Shown here: positions 54,941 through 62,597 of the stretch, piece after piece
How positions within the stretch are numbered: the stretch's first letter is position 1
Layout: each line of letters begins with the position of its first letter
From: Chloroflexi bacterium TSY
Lineage (GTDB): Bacteria; Chloroflexota; Anaerolineae; Caldilineales; Caldilineaceae
Assembly: GCA_019217005.1 (NCBI GenBank)
Contig: JAHBNG010000080.1
Span: 1-64,000 of the forward strand
DNA length: 64,000 nucleotides
Direction: 5' to 3'
The notes under the pieces: model-generated
Told to the model about the DNA's origin: nothing
The model's input: the letters and a program-made list of their open reading frames with translations, nothing else
Database searches by the model: none
Position numbers and translations under genes: made by a program

Positions 54941-56176
54941 ATGAAATCTCACCTCGATCAACTTATGAAAGAACAAAAACTCGATTCCTTGATTGTGATG
55001 GGAAACTCAGATGGCAATCCCGTCATGAATTATCTTACGGGCGGTGCGCATCTGGAGCGTGCACTGATTGTAAAACGACGTGGTGGTCCACTGACCCTGA
55101 TTCATGGTCTGATGGAGCGAGACACGGCGGAAGAAACGGGATTGGTGTTGGTTGATCGCGATCAGAAAAAATACAATCGTTATGAATTGCTCGATAAGCA
55201 TGAGGGAAATTATCTCAACGCCGAAATTGACTATTTATGCCAAGTCGTTGAAGACTTTGAATTGTATGGACGCTGTGGAGTGTATGGCGTGATGGATGGC
55301 GGTGCGGCATTTACGCTACTCAACCATCTGAGCGACCGGTTGACAAACACAGAACTGATCGGCGAGTTTGAGGAATCTATCTTTACGCTGATTCGTGAGA
55401 CCAAAGACGATCGAGAGCTGGCTGAACTTCAAGAGGCAGGACGACGTACATGCCAGATTGTGGGAGAGTTGCAAGAGTTCATCCAAAGTCATGGTGTGCG
55501 CAACGAGCTTGTGATGCGGAGCGACGATGAGCCGCTGACGATTGGACATGTCAAAACATTTATCCGAGAGCGTTGTTTTGCGTATGGTATGACGGATCAC
55601 GATCAGACGATCTTCAGTCAGGGTCGAGATGCTGGCGTGCCACATAATCGGGGCAACCCGGACATGCCTCTTCAATTGGGGCAAAGTATCATCCTTGACA
55701 TTTTTCCCCAACTCAGCAGCGGTTATTATCACGATATGACGCGCACATGGTCGTTGGGCTACGCGACCGACGAGGTGCTCGAAGCATATGAACAGACCAA
55801 AGAGATCTTTGATCAAGTCATGGCTCATTTCAAAGTGGGAGTATCGTGTCGCGATTTACAGTTGATGGCCTGTGACTATTATGAAGGCAAGGGGCATTCG
55901 ACGGCTCGTAGTGATCCTGGTACACACGAGGGTTATGTTCATGCCTTGGGACACGGCATTGGTCTTGACATCCATGAGGATCCCCGGTTGACCCATTCCG
56001 AGGGGTATACAACAGTTTTGCAACCGGGGCACGTTATCACGGTCGAGCCGGGGCTCTATTATCCAAGTCAAGGATTTGGCGTGCGAGTTGAGGATGCCGT
56101 AGCCTTAAATGAAGCGGGTGAATTGATCTGGCTGACAGACTATCCATATGATTTGGTCATCACGATGGGTGGGTAA
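54941..56176 (+). CDS. M24 family metallopeptidase (Xaa-Pro peptidase type)
   Basis: 411 residues. The N-terminal creatinase-like domain (MKSHLDQLMKEQKLDSLIVM) precedes the pita-bread catalytic domain: GQSIILDIFPQLSSGYYHDM with metal Asp residues, HALGHGIGLDIHEDPRL with metal His, then GHVITVEPGLYYPSQGFGVR with Glu, and VRVEDAVALN with the last Glu. It cleaves X-Pro bonds or related amides with Mn or Co. It is intact, and not closely similar to the broken M24 gene at 43041-44360. The upstream region shares a 34-bp repeat with the SDR gene at 45640. Confidence 0.92.
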   Translation: MKSHLDQLMKEQKLDSLIVMGNSDGNPVMNYLTGGAHLERALIVKRRGGPLTLIHGLMERDTAEETGLVLVDRDQKKYNRYELLDKHEGNYLNAEIDYLCQVVEDFELYGRCGVYGVMDGGAAFTLLNHLSDRLTNTELIGEFEESIFTLIRETKDDRELAELQEAGRRTCQIVGELQEFIQSHGVRNELVMRSDDEPLTIGHVKTFIRERCFAYGMTDHDQTIFSQGRDAGVPHNRGNPDMPLQLGQSIILDIFPQLSSGYYHDMTRTWSLGYATDEVLEAYEQTKEIFDQVMAHFKVGVSCRDLQLMACDYYEGKGHSTARSDPGTHEGYVHALGHGIGLDIHEDPRLTHSEGYTTVLQPGHVITVEPGLYYPSQGFGVRVEDAVALNEAGELIWLTDYPYDLVITMGG

Positions 56177-56353
56177 CGACCAATCATTATTTTGACAAAA
56201 CCAAACGGACCTGATATAGTCCGCTGCAATCAAATAATTGATCGTAGCGCGACCGAAAGCGATGGGATTTTGCAAGCGTCTATTTTTAGTTGCAGAATCT
56301 TTACATTCTGGATGTATTCTCATTGACCAATTAGCTGCGATCAAATATCTGAG

Positions 56354-56456
56354 CTCTTATCCAGAGAGGTGGAGGGAACGGCCCGTTGAAACCTCGGCAA
56401 CCCGGTATCATGCGCCAGGGTGCCAATTCCGCAGAGTTTCTCTGGAAGATGAGAGA
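56354..56456 (+). ncRNA. SAM-I riboswitch (S-box leader)
   Basis: Upstream of metY. P1 arms CTCTTATC and GATGAGAG close the aptamer. The conserved core is present: CCAGAGAGGTGGAGGGAACG, GGCCC, GTTGAAACC, CGGCAACC and GGTGCCAATTCC with GCAGAG. These match the S-box consensus, including kink-turn and SAM-contact segments. A terminator follows at 56549. SAM binding should turn the methionine operon off. Confidence 0.95.
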
Positions 56457-56548
56457 TTGTACTACGTTCTGTTGGGCTCTGTCTTGCAATCTGTTCAGAA
56501 GAAGATTGCTTCTCATCAATCAGACTGAACAGATTCATTGTAGTGAAC

Positions 56549-56583
56549 AACCTCTCACCTTTCAGGTCGAGAGGTTTTATTTT
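56549..56583 (+). terminator. Intrinsic terminator of the SAM-I riboswitch
   Basis: AACCTCTC-ACCT-TTC-AGGT-C-GAGAGGTT followed by TTATTTT. The stem is strong with an immediate T-rich tail, lies about 90 bp after the aptamer and 155 bp before metY, and is the expected off-state terminator. Confidence 0.88.
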
Positions 56584-56737
56584 GGGTACGAATCTCCATA
56601 AGCGAATCCAATCTTTTTAAACGATCCACAGATTAACAGGATGGACTGGATGTTCTCTCAGCGAATCCTACCTATGGATCCATTAATTTTTTGGAATCAT
56701 CTTATTCAAAACCTTCAAGAATTTAGAGGAAACGAGA

Positions 56738-58027
56738 ATGAGTGAAAACGGACGTCAATATGGTTTTAGCACAAGACAGCTTCACGCAGGCCAACAGCCT
56801 GATGCCGCAACAGGTGCACGAGCCGTTCCCATCTACCACACAACCAGTTATCAATTTAATGATACGGAACACGCGGCCAATCTATTTGCGTTAAAAGAGT
56901 TCGGGAATATCTACACCCGCATAATGAATCCAACCAATGATGTCATGGAGCAGCGTCTGGCCGATCTGGAAGGCGGGATTGGCGCATTGGTGACTGGCAG
57001 TGGTCATGTGGCACAGATGATGGCAATTATGGCCCTCTGTGGTCAAGGGGATCACATTGTGAGCAGTAGCCGACTCTATGGTGGAACTTATAATCAGTTT
57101 ACACATACATTTCCGCGTATGGGGATTACGACAACTTTTGTCGATCCCAGCAAACCCGAAGAATTTGCCGCAGCGATTCAGCCCAATACCAAAATTCTCT
57201 ATGGCGAAACGTTGGGGAACCCGGACATTACAGTCTTTCCCTTTAATGAGGTCTCAGAAATTTCCAAAGCCCACAATATTCCCATCATGATCGACAACAC
57301 CTTTGCCACACCCTATCTGTGTCGACCATTTGAGTGGGGTGCGCATATTTTGGTCCACAGCACGACCAAATTTCTGAGTGGTCACGGAACGGCCATTGGT
57401 GGTGCAATTGTCGACGGCGGAAACTTCGACTGGAAAAGTGGGCGCTTTGAGAACTTTACAGAGCCAGATCCATCTTATCATGGTCTTGTCTATGCTGATC
57501 TTGGTCCACCAGCCATGATTTTGAAGACGCGCGTTCAGATTCTGCGCGATGTTGGTGGCTGCCAAGCACCGTTCAATACATTTACGACCCTTCTGGGTGT
57601 AGAAACGCTCAGCCTACGTATGGATCGTCACGTTGCAAATGCGCAAGCCGTGGCAGAGTTTCTAGATGGTCACGCCAACGTGAACTCTGTTTCTTATCCA
57701 GGATTGGCGAGCCACCCAGATCATGAACGAGCCAAAAAGTATCTTCCCAAGGGAGCGGGAGCGATTCTAGGTTTTCGAATCAAAGGGGGCCGAGAAGCAG
57801 GGGAAAAGTTTATCAACGCCCTCAAACTTCACAGCCATGTTGCCAACGTTGGTGATGCCAAAAGTCTCGCAATTCACCCGGCCAGCACAACGCATAGCCA
57901 GCTCAGCGAAGAGGATCTTCTAAAGGCTGGTGTTCACGCTGACTTTGTGCGCCTCAGCGTTGGGATCGAAGATATCGAAGATATTGTGTGGGATCTGGGG
58001 CAAGCATTGGATACAACGGCGGATTGA
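56738..58027 (+). CDS. metY: O-acetylhomoserine aminocarboxypropyltransferase (sulfhydrylase)
   Basis: 429 residues, Cys/Met-metabolism PLP enzyme. It makes homocysteine from O-acetylhomoserine and sulfide. GFSTRQLHAGQQPDAATGAR is the typical start. The PLP-binding Lys is in HSTTKFLSGHGTAIGG near residue 211, and IMIDNTFATPYLCRPFEWGA precedes it. VGDAKSLAIHPASTTHSQLS and VRLSVGIEDIEDI are C-terminal family motifs. First gene of metY-metX-metW, controlled by the SAM-I riboswitch; 35 bp ahead of metX. Intact. Confidence 0.96.
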   Translation: MSENGRQYGFSTRQLHAGQQPDAATGARAVPIYHTTSYQFNDTEHAANLFALKEFGNIYTRIMNPTNDVMEQRLADLEGGIGALVTGSGHVAQMMAIMALCGQGDHIVSSSRLYGGTYNQFTHTFPRMGITTTFVDPSKPEEFAAAIQPNTKILYGETLGNPDITVFPFNEVSEISKAHNIPIMIDNTFATPYLCRPFEWGAHILVHSTTKFLSGHGTAIGGAIVDGGNFDWKSGRFENFTEPDPSYHGLVYADLGPPAMILKTRVQILRDVGGCQAPFNTFTTLLGVETLSLRMDRHVANAQAVAEFLDGHANVNSVSYPGLASHPDHERAKKYLPKGAGAILGFRIKGGREAGEKFINALKLHSHVANVGDAKSLAIHPASTTHSQLSEEDLLKAGVHADFVRLSVGIEDIEDIVWDLGQALDTTAD

Positions 58028-58062
58028 TGATCTCTCTGACCAGGAAAGCGAGTTAAATCGTT

Positions 58063-59289
58063 ATGACATTTCCACCCAACTCTATTGGTCTTGTCGTACC
58101 TCAGCACTTTACGTTTGCGGAAGAAACGCCGTTTCAACTCGAGAGCGGTGCAACATTGAGTCCGGTGACGTTAGAATATGAGACATATGGGCAGTTAAAT
58201 GAGGGCCGTTCGAACGCGATCTTAATCACTCATGCCCTCAGCGGAAGTGCCCATGCAGCAGGATACCACCATCCAGATGACCGAAAACCGGGCTGGTGGG
58301 ATGATTGCATAGGACCAGGTAAAGCTTTCGATACGGATCAATTTTTCATCATCTGTAGCAACGTCATCAGCGGCTGCTACGGCTCGACAGGGCCAGCGCA
58401 TATTGATCCCATGACCGAGCAACCCTATGCAATGCGCTTTCCGGTTGTGACAATTGGTGACATTGTCCGGGCGCAGGTAAAGCTAATTGATCATCTTGGA
58501 ATTGACCAACTTCTCTGTGTTGCAGGTGGCTCCATGGGGGGGATGCAGGTCTTAGAATGGGCCGCTCACTATCCAAAGCGTATTCATGCTGCAATCCCAA
58601 TCGCAACAACTGCCCATCACAGTCCAATGCTCATTGCGTTTAGTGAAGTTGGTCGGCAGGCAATCTATGCTGATCCCTCGTGGAGAAATGGTGACTATTA
58701 TGAGTCGGACCTGAAACCAGATGCAGGCTTGGCCGTGGCGCGTATGGTCGGACATATCACCTATCTGAGCGAAGAATCGATGCACCAAAAATTTGGTCGT
58801 CGCCTACAAGATCGAGTTCGATATGGATATGAGTTTCAAACTGACTTTCAAATCGAGAGTTATCTTCGCTACAATGGTGAGAGCTTTACGCGCCGCTTCG
58901 ATGCGAATAGCTATCTCTACATTACCAAAGCCATGGATTATTTTGACTTGAATGCAGAGACAGGCTCGTTGGCCACAGCTTTTGCAAATTCCCAGGCAAT
59001 AAAGTATCTGGTGATCAGCTTTACAAGCGATTGGCTGTATCCCAGTTATCATAGCAAAGAGTTGGTGAGCGCTCTAACGGCCGTAGGCGCTGATGTAACA
59101 TACTTGGATGTATTAAGTTCATGGGGACATGATGCATTTTTGCTTGAAGTCGAAACGATGACAAGGCTGCTCAGTGGTTTTCTCGATCGATTGGTGATGG
59201 AAAAGAACGTTGTTCGACCGATTTTGACCGCTCGGCAACCCGATTGCGTCCAGAGTGCAAACAATATTGCACTAAAGGTTCCGGTATAA
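58063..59289 (+). CDS. metX: Homoserine O-acetyltransferase
   Basis: 408 residues, alpha/beta-hydrolase fold. It acetylates homoserine with acetyl-CoA to make the MetY substrate. SNAILITHALSGSAHAAGYH and GKAFDTDQFFIICSNVISGC are family motifs. The nucleophile Ser is in CVAGGSMGGMQVLEWA near residue 154; the Asp is in SFTSDWLYPSYHSKEL and the His in SSWGHDAFLLE near 353. GGCYGSTGP-type oxyanion region is present. A succinyl rather than acetyl donor is possible but the pairing with MetY favours acetyl. Intact; metW follows after 1 bp. Confidence 0.95.
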   Translation: MTFPPNSIGLVVPQHFTFAEETPFQLESGATLSPVTLEYETYGQLNEGRSNAILITHALSGSAHAAGYHHPDDRKPGWWDDCIGPGKAFDTDQFFIICSNVISGCYGSTGPAHIDPMTEQPYAMRFPVVTIGDIVRAQVKLIDHLGIDQLLCVAGGSMGGMQVLEWAAHYPKRIHAAIPIATTAHHSPMLIAFSEVGRQAIYADPSWRNGDYYESDLKPDAGLAVARMVGHITYLSEESMHQKFGRRLQDRVRYGYEFQTDFQIESYLRYNGESFTRRFDANSYLYITKAMDYFDLNAETGSLATAFANSQAIKYLVISFTSDWLYPSYHSKELVSALTAVGADVTYLDVLSSWGHDAFLLEVETMTRLLSGFLDRLVMEKNVVRPILTARQPDCVQSANNIALKVPV

Positions 59290-59290
59290 C

Positions 59291-59884
59291 ATGCTCGATA
59301 CTTCATCGATTGAATCTGCAACTCTTCATTCTCTACGTTCCGATCTTCAAGTCGTTGCTGACATTATTCCTGTTGGTGCACGTGTATTGGACTTGGGATG
59401 TGGTGATGGTGCTTTGCTTGAGTTTCTGGTTGAGCAAAAGCAGGTGGAAGGTCGTGGGATCGAACTGAGTGAACGAAATATCTTAACTTGCGTGCAGCGT
59501 GGCTTAAGTGTGCGGCAGGGTAATCTAGAAGAAGGACTCGCTGATTATCCTGATGAGCGCTTTGACTATGTTATTCTCAGCCAAACTCTACATTTTCTCG
59601 ATGATCCAGCCATGATCCTCTATGAAATGTTGCGGGTAGGCAATCAAGCAGTCGTGAGCTTTCCAAATTGGGGGTATTGGCGTTGTCGTCTGCAACTCCT
59701 CTTTACAGGTCGAATTCCACAAGCACTTGATGTATGCGAACGTTGGCATCAAAGCCCTCGCTGGCAGGCATTTACCATTGCTGATTTTGGTGATTTCTGT
59801 CGACGACAAGGTGTTCGGGTCAATAAGCAGCGTTACAAAAACCTACTCTCAACGACCGCTGTCTTCATGCTGGAGCAGATATGA
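59291..59884 (+). CDS. metW: Methionine biosynthesis protein MetW
   Basis: 197 residues, SAM-dependent methyltransferase fold. Motif I is VLDLGCGDGALLEFLVEQKQ; GRGIELSERNILTCVQRGLS and FDYVILSQTLHFLDDPAMIL follow, as in MetW. GNQAVVSFPNWGYWRCRLQL and VCERWHQSPRW are family-specific. MetW associates with MetX and stimulates homoserine acetylation in bacteria that have both. Starts 1 bp after metX stop, so translationally coupled. Intact. Confidence 0.94.
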   Translation: MLDTSSIESATLHSLRSDLQVVADIIPVGARVLDLGCGDGALLEFLVEQKQVEGRGIELSERNILTCVQRGLSVRQGNLEEGLADYPDERFDYVILSQTLHFLDDPAMILYEMLRVGNQAVVSFPNWGYWRCRLQLLFTGRIPQALDVCERWHQSPRWQAFTIADFGDFCRRQGVRVNKQRYKNLLSTTAVFMLEQI

Positions 59885-60015
59885 TAGTCACATTATTTAA
59901 ACTTTGTACTTTCGTCCGCAATTCTGCCAGAGTAAAAAAAGCTTTCAGCTATCAGTCGTCAGCCATCAGCTGGAATCGGACCTTGTCTCGCTGTTGATTT
60001 TTAGACTTTCCTAGA

Positions 60016-60453
60016 CTCAGTAGATCCAAATTCCTGCGGAGTCGCCATACATGGCGCAGCGTTCTCTATTACACGCAGTAGACATAATCCTGCACTTCTC
60101 AGTCAAAACAGACTCGAGCGGGCCAAATGGTCCGAGATTCTCTACTGCGTCTTTTTTCGCCATTTGAACGCTCTACCTCTGAGAAATCCTACTGCGTGTA
60201 ATCTCTAACGCCGGTTCCTGTCGGGTAGAGTCGCATTCGAGATTACACGCAGTCGGGATGCTCGTCCGCCAGCGGTTGAAACCGCCGTCTGCTACAGGAA
60301 GTACGCTAAAGCGCACTAGATAGCAGCTGTCGAACCGGTCTTCAGCCGGTTTCCGATAGCTGCAGGGCATTGAAATGCCCTGCTTTGGGCGCTACTGCGT
60401 GTAATAGAGAATGCTACCTCCGCGAATAAAAGACACATTTTGGATCTACTGAT
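60016..60453. mobile_element. MITE 1-like element with different interior
   Basis: Ends CTCAGTAGATCCAAATT and TTTTGGATCTACTGA match MITE family 1, but the 440-bp interior is unrelated to the 220-bp copies. Inside, TTACACGCAGTA and its complement TACTGCGTGTAA occur at least four times in both orientations (about 60074, 60189, 60242 and 60390), giving nested hairpins. The inner TTCTCTATTACACGCAGTA / TACTGCGTGTAATAGAGAA pair may itself be the ends of a second element inserted in the first. Confidence 0.7.
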
Positions 60454-60514
60454 ACTGTAAAAAAATGCTGCGAAAATAGGGGGTTTAAGTGACTTCGCTA
60501 TAAGGTAATCACTC

Positions 60515-60544
60515 AATGGCCACTGTACAGATGCAGTGGCCATT
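60515..60544. terminator. Hairpin, possible terminator
   Basis: AATGGCCACTG and CAGTGGCCATT with an 8-base loop, a perfect 11-bp stem followed by ATTCGTTT. No gene ends nearby. Confidence 0.45.
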
Positions 60545-60879
60545 ATTCGTTTGGGAGACGTAAGGTTGGCGTATAGGTAGAGACATTTCTGTGTAGTCAT
60601 TATCGTGTACAATGCAGTTCTTGCTAGTGCGATTTAGTTTTCGCCATAAGCTTACGGAAATTCGATGTATGTTGTAAGCATAAAGACTTTTTTGTAAGCT
60701 GCTTGTCTGATAAATCGATGGATATTCGAACGTTGAAAGCGAGCTTTGCTTGTATTTTAAAGGGCGTACGATTTCAATGTGTAGTCAGAAAACATCGTCT
60801 ATCCTGTACAATCCATTCTGTACAATCTGTTTGTATAGAGAGTGGCAGATTGACACTGCATCTGTAAGAAGAACGAGCT

Positions 60880-61059
60880 ATGAACATATACCATTATCGC
60901 ACCCAACTCGTCTATTCTCTACTCATTGTTATTGCCTCTGTTTTGCTTGTGGCTGATGCCTTATATCATAGAGAGCAACCGACCATTGCACAGCGTTTGC
61001 AAGAAGCCGCGCAAGAGCGTTCGTTCCACTGGATACAAACAGGTGCAACGCAGCCCTAA
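60880..61059 (+). CDS. Small single-TM protein (59 aa)
   Basis: ATG at 60880 reads MNIYHYRTQLVYSLLIVIAS then VLLVADALYHREQPTIAQ and ends HWIQTGATQP. One membrane helix of about 19 residues is flanked by a basic N-terminus and a helical C-terminus. The upstream AAGAAG is a weak ribosome binding site. Codon use looks normal, but there is no known family. A hypothetical gene. Confidence 0.5.
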   Translation: MNIYHYRTQLVYSLLIVIASVLLVADALYHREQPTIAQRLQEAAQERSFHWIQTGATQP

Positions 61060-61206
61060 TCCCCTTTTGTTTGTCTATCCTGTGTGATACAAAAATCTCC
61101 TCGAAAAGATCGATCATCAGATAAAATTACGCAGATCTCCAATGCAATGGAGATCAAATTTTGCATTTGTTTAATTTCGATTTCGTGTGACAAACGAAAA
61201 AAGTGG

Positions 61207-61235
61207 TTGACATCCTGCAAGAATAAGGCTATACT
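61207..61235 (+). promoter_or_regulatory. Near-consensus sigma-70 promoter
   Basis: TTGACA at 61207-61212, a 17-bp spacer and TATACT at 61230-61235. This is the best -35/-10 pair I saw in the window. No ORF starts within 150 bp downstream, but a terminator lies at 61375-61414. Confidence 0.7.
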
Positions 61236-61241
61236 GGTAGC

Positions 61242-61414
61242 AGCTCTCCACACAGCCTTTACTGATAGCAACAGTAACTTTGTCACAATTTGCCAAAGTT
61301 TCGGTACAGGATCGATTCGAGAGGATGGTTAATGGTCATTCAAGAGAACAGCCTACTATCTACCCGGTATGGATAAAACACCCAGGCGTGTGTATGCTAG
61401 GGTGTTTTTTATTT
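61242..61414 (+). ncRNA. Candidate small non-coding RNA
   Basis: The interval runs from the expected start (about 7 bp after the -10 box) to an intrinsic terminator. No convincing ORF lies inside. It holds a hairpin, AACTTTG / CAAAGTT around TCACAATTTGC (near 61275-61300), and complementary segments near the two ends (GGTAG at about 61237 with CTACC at about 61360). The size and possible rod-like pairing recall 6S RNA, but I cannot assign a family without a covariance search. Confidence 0.55.
61375..61414 (+). terminator. Intrinsic terminator of the candidate RNA
   Basis: AAAACACCC and GGGTGTTTTTT around a 16-base loop, with T-run TTTTTTATTT. A classic Rho-independent terminator. Confidence 0.82.
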
Positions 61415-61460
61415 GCTCCTACGTTGTCTCTGTCAATACAGTGTTTACTGCAGAGTATAC

Positions 61461-61553
61461 GGGGTGGTTCATTTTAGCTGGATAGATAGGTTTACACTTT
61501 TAGAAACAGAAAGAACGGGGTGGTTCAATTAGAATCAATTTGTTGAACACCCC
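61461..61553. mobile_element. MITE 2 remnants
   Basis: 61461-61516 begins GGGGTGGTTCATTTTAG with AGGTTTACACTTTT, matching one end of the 155-bp MITE at 4889-5043. 61517-61553 is a mini-element, GGGGTGGTTCAA ... TTGAACACCCC, only about 37 bp. They look like a truncated copy followed by an extreme deletion derivative. Confidence 0.75.
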
Positions 61554-61678
61554 ACTACCTATTTTGAGCCCATCTAGGAAAAGAGTGAATGATTGATTTA
61601 GACACAACAAAATAATAGATTCTATTCACTCTTTCTGCTGATGAGCACTATATTTTAGTAACCATAAAGGATAGAGGA

Positions 61679-61933
61679 ATGGATTCCATAGCAAACAGAA
61701 TTCTCAAGGCAAGGCAATATGCGGCAGAAAAAGACGATCGCATTCGTGTCAACAGTTTTCAAGTGGAGTTAACCGGTGAACATGATAGACACCAAGTCAA
61801 TTATGATCACGGAATGTGGAACTGTACGTGTGAAGAATATGGTCGCCGTGGTATTTGCGCTCATGTGATGGCAATGGAAGAAATCTTGGGTGATGCAGTT
61901 GAAACAGCTGTGATAAGCGTTATGCCAAACTAG
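61679..61933 (+). CDS. Small SWIM zinc-finger protein
   Basis: 84 residues with AGAGGA before the ATG. SWIM motif WNCTCEEYGRRGICAHVMA gives CxCx(8)CxH near residues 48-61. SWIM domains bind DNA or proteins and usually occur in larger proteins (SWI2/SNF2 ATPases, transposases); standalone small forms exist. No helicase gene is adjacent. An intact short gene; role unknown. Confidence 0.75.
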   Translation: MDSIANRILKARQYAAEKDDRIRVNSFQVELTGEHDRHQVNYDHGMWNCTCEEYGRRGICAHVMAMEEILGDAVETAVISVMPN

Positions 61934-62064
61934 AAAATCTGTACTTTGATGATAGTGGCCATCCGGGAAGTGATAGATGGTCAACGAACGCAAGATTCTC
62001 GGGCTACCACCAGAGTCTATACAAATCGTGTCACTTAACCTACGGCTACCACCTTTTGATGATA

Positions 62065-62140
62065 GTGTGTCCCAAAGTGTGTAAATGGAGACCGCTCCAT
62101 CGGAGAATCTACTCCATTTACACACTTTGTGGTACACACC
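62065..62140. repeat. Palindromic repeat family E, copy 3
   Basis: Arms GTGTGTCCCAAAGTGTGTAA and TTACACACTTTGTGGTACAC with the inner ATGGAGACCGCTCCAT also palindromic. See 21216-21288 and 34931-35005. Confidence 0.85.
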
Positions 62141-62178
62141 CTCTTTGATTGATACGCCAGAAGACTGAGTATTGAATA

Positions 62179-62222
62179 AAAAGCTAGAGGATTTGGTGTC
62201 GAGTAATCCTCTAGCTTTTTCT
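62179..62222 (+). terminator. Strong intrinsic terminator
   Basis: AAAAAGCTAGAGGATT and AATCCTCTAGCTTTTT form a 16-bp stem with an 11-base loop, followed by TTCTGTTGGTTTG. The nearest upstream gene is the SWIM gene 245 bp away. It works symmetrically, so it could serve either strand. Confidence 0.75.
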
Positions 62223-62292
62223 GTTGGTTTGTTGATTTTTATGGTATGCTATATTGCGGTTATGTTGAAAACAACATGGGCTTTCCGCAAGT

Positions 62293-62512
62293 CTCAGTAG
62301 ATCCAAATTTGGCGTTTTTGGCTATTTTCAGTCGAGATTGCAGGGATTTTGGAGTCATTTATTCAGATTTCGGTTACAGAAAACAACCTATTTCATATCT
62401 GAAAATCGCCCAAATCTAACGCAAAAACTAGATATCGACCGGCAAATTTGTATTTATGTCAACTGTTTAGCCAGAATTCTCTCTCAAAACCTGAAATTTG
62501 GATCTACTGAGT
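62293..62512. mobile_element. MITE family 1, copy C (220 bp)
   Basis: Same element and orientation as 2491-2710, with few differences. Here it lies in intergenic DNA next to a family C palindrome and the third IS copy, giving a stack of three repeat families. Confidence 0.9.
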
Positions 62513-62597
62513 CTATACTTTGCTCTGTATGAAAATCGAAGTTTAGTTTCTCTGGTAAGACTTCGGAAAACTCCGGTTTTCATCACAACCACTGTAT
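62513..62597. repeat. Palindromic repeat family C, copy next to IS copy 3
   Basis: TATACTTTGCTCTGTATGAA to TTTTCATCACAACCACTGTAT. The MITE abuts its left end and the IS abuts its right end. Arms carry a few mismatches relative to 54262-54345. Confidence 0.8.

Larger units (their letters stand above)
59885..60879. other. Repeat-rich intergenic region
   Basis: About 1 kb. It holds a short CAGCTATCAGTCGTCAGC-type repeat (59946-59982, related to 41856-41881), a MITE 1-like element (60016-60453), a hairpin (60515-60544), and a tandem CTGTACAATC motif (about 60807 and 60823) ahead of a small ORF. No gene is supported before 60880. Confidence 0.55.
61060..61678. other. Intergenic region holding a candidate RNA gene and MITE 2 pieces
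   Basis: Between the small ORF and the SWIM gene. Contents: a near-consensus promoter, a roughly 170-nt unit ending in an intrinsic terminator, and two MITE 2-related segments, given as separate features. No protein-coding frame is convincing. Confidence 0.6.

Noticed and set aside
61242..61414. Firm call of 6S RNA or tmRNA
   Set aside because: No tmRNA tag frame or tRNA-like ends are visible, and the 6S central bubble cannot be verified by eye; kept as an unassigned candidate RNA.
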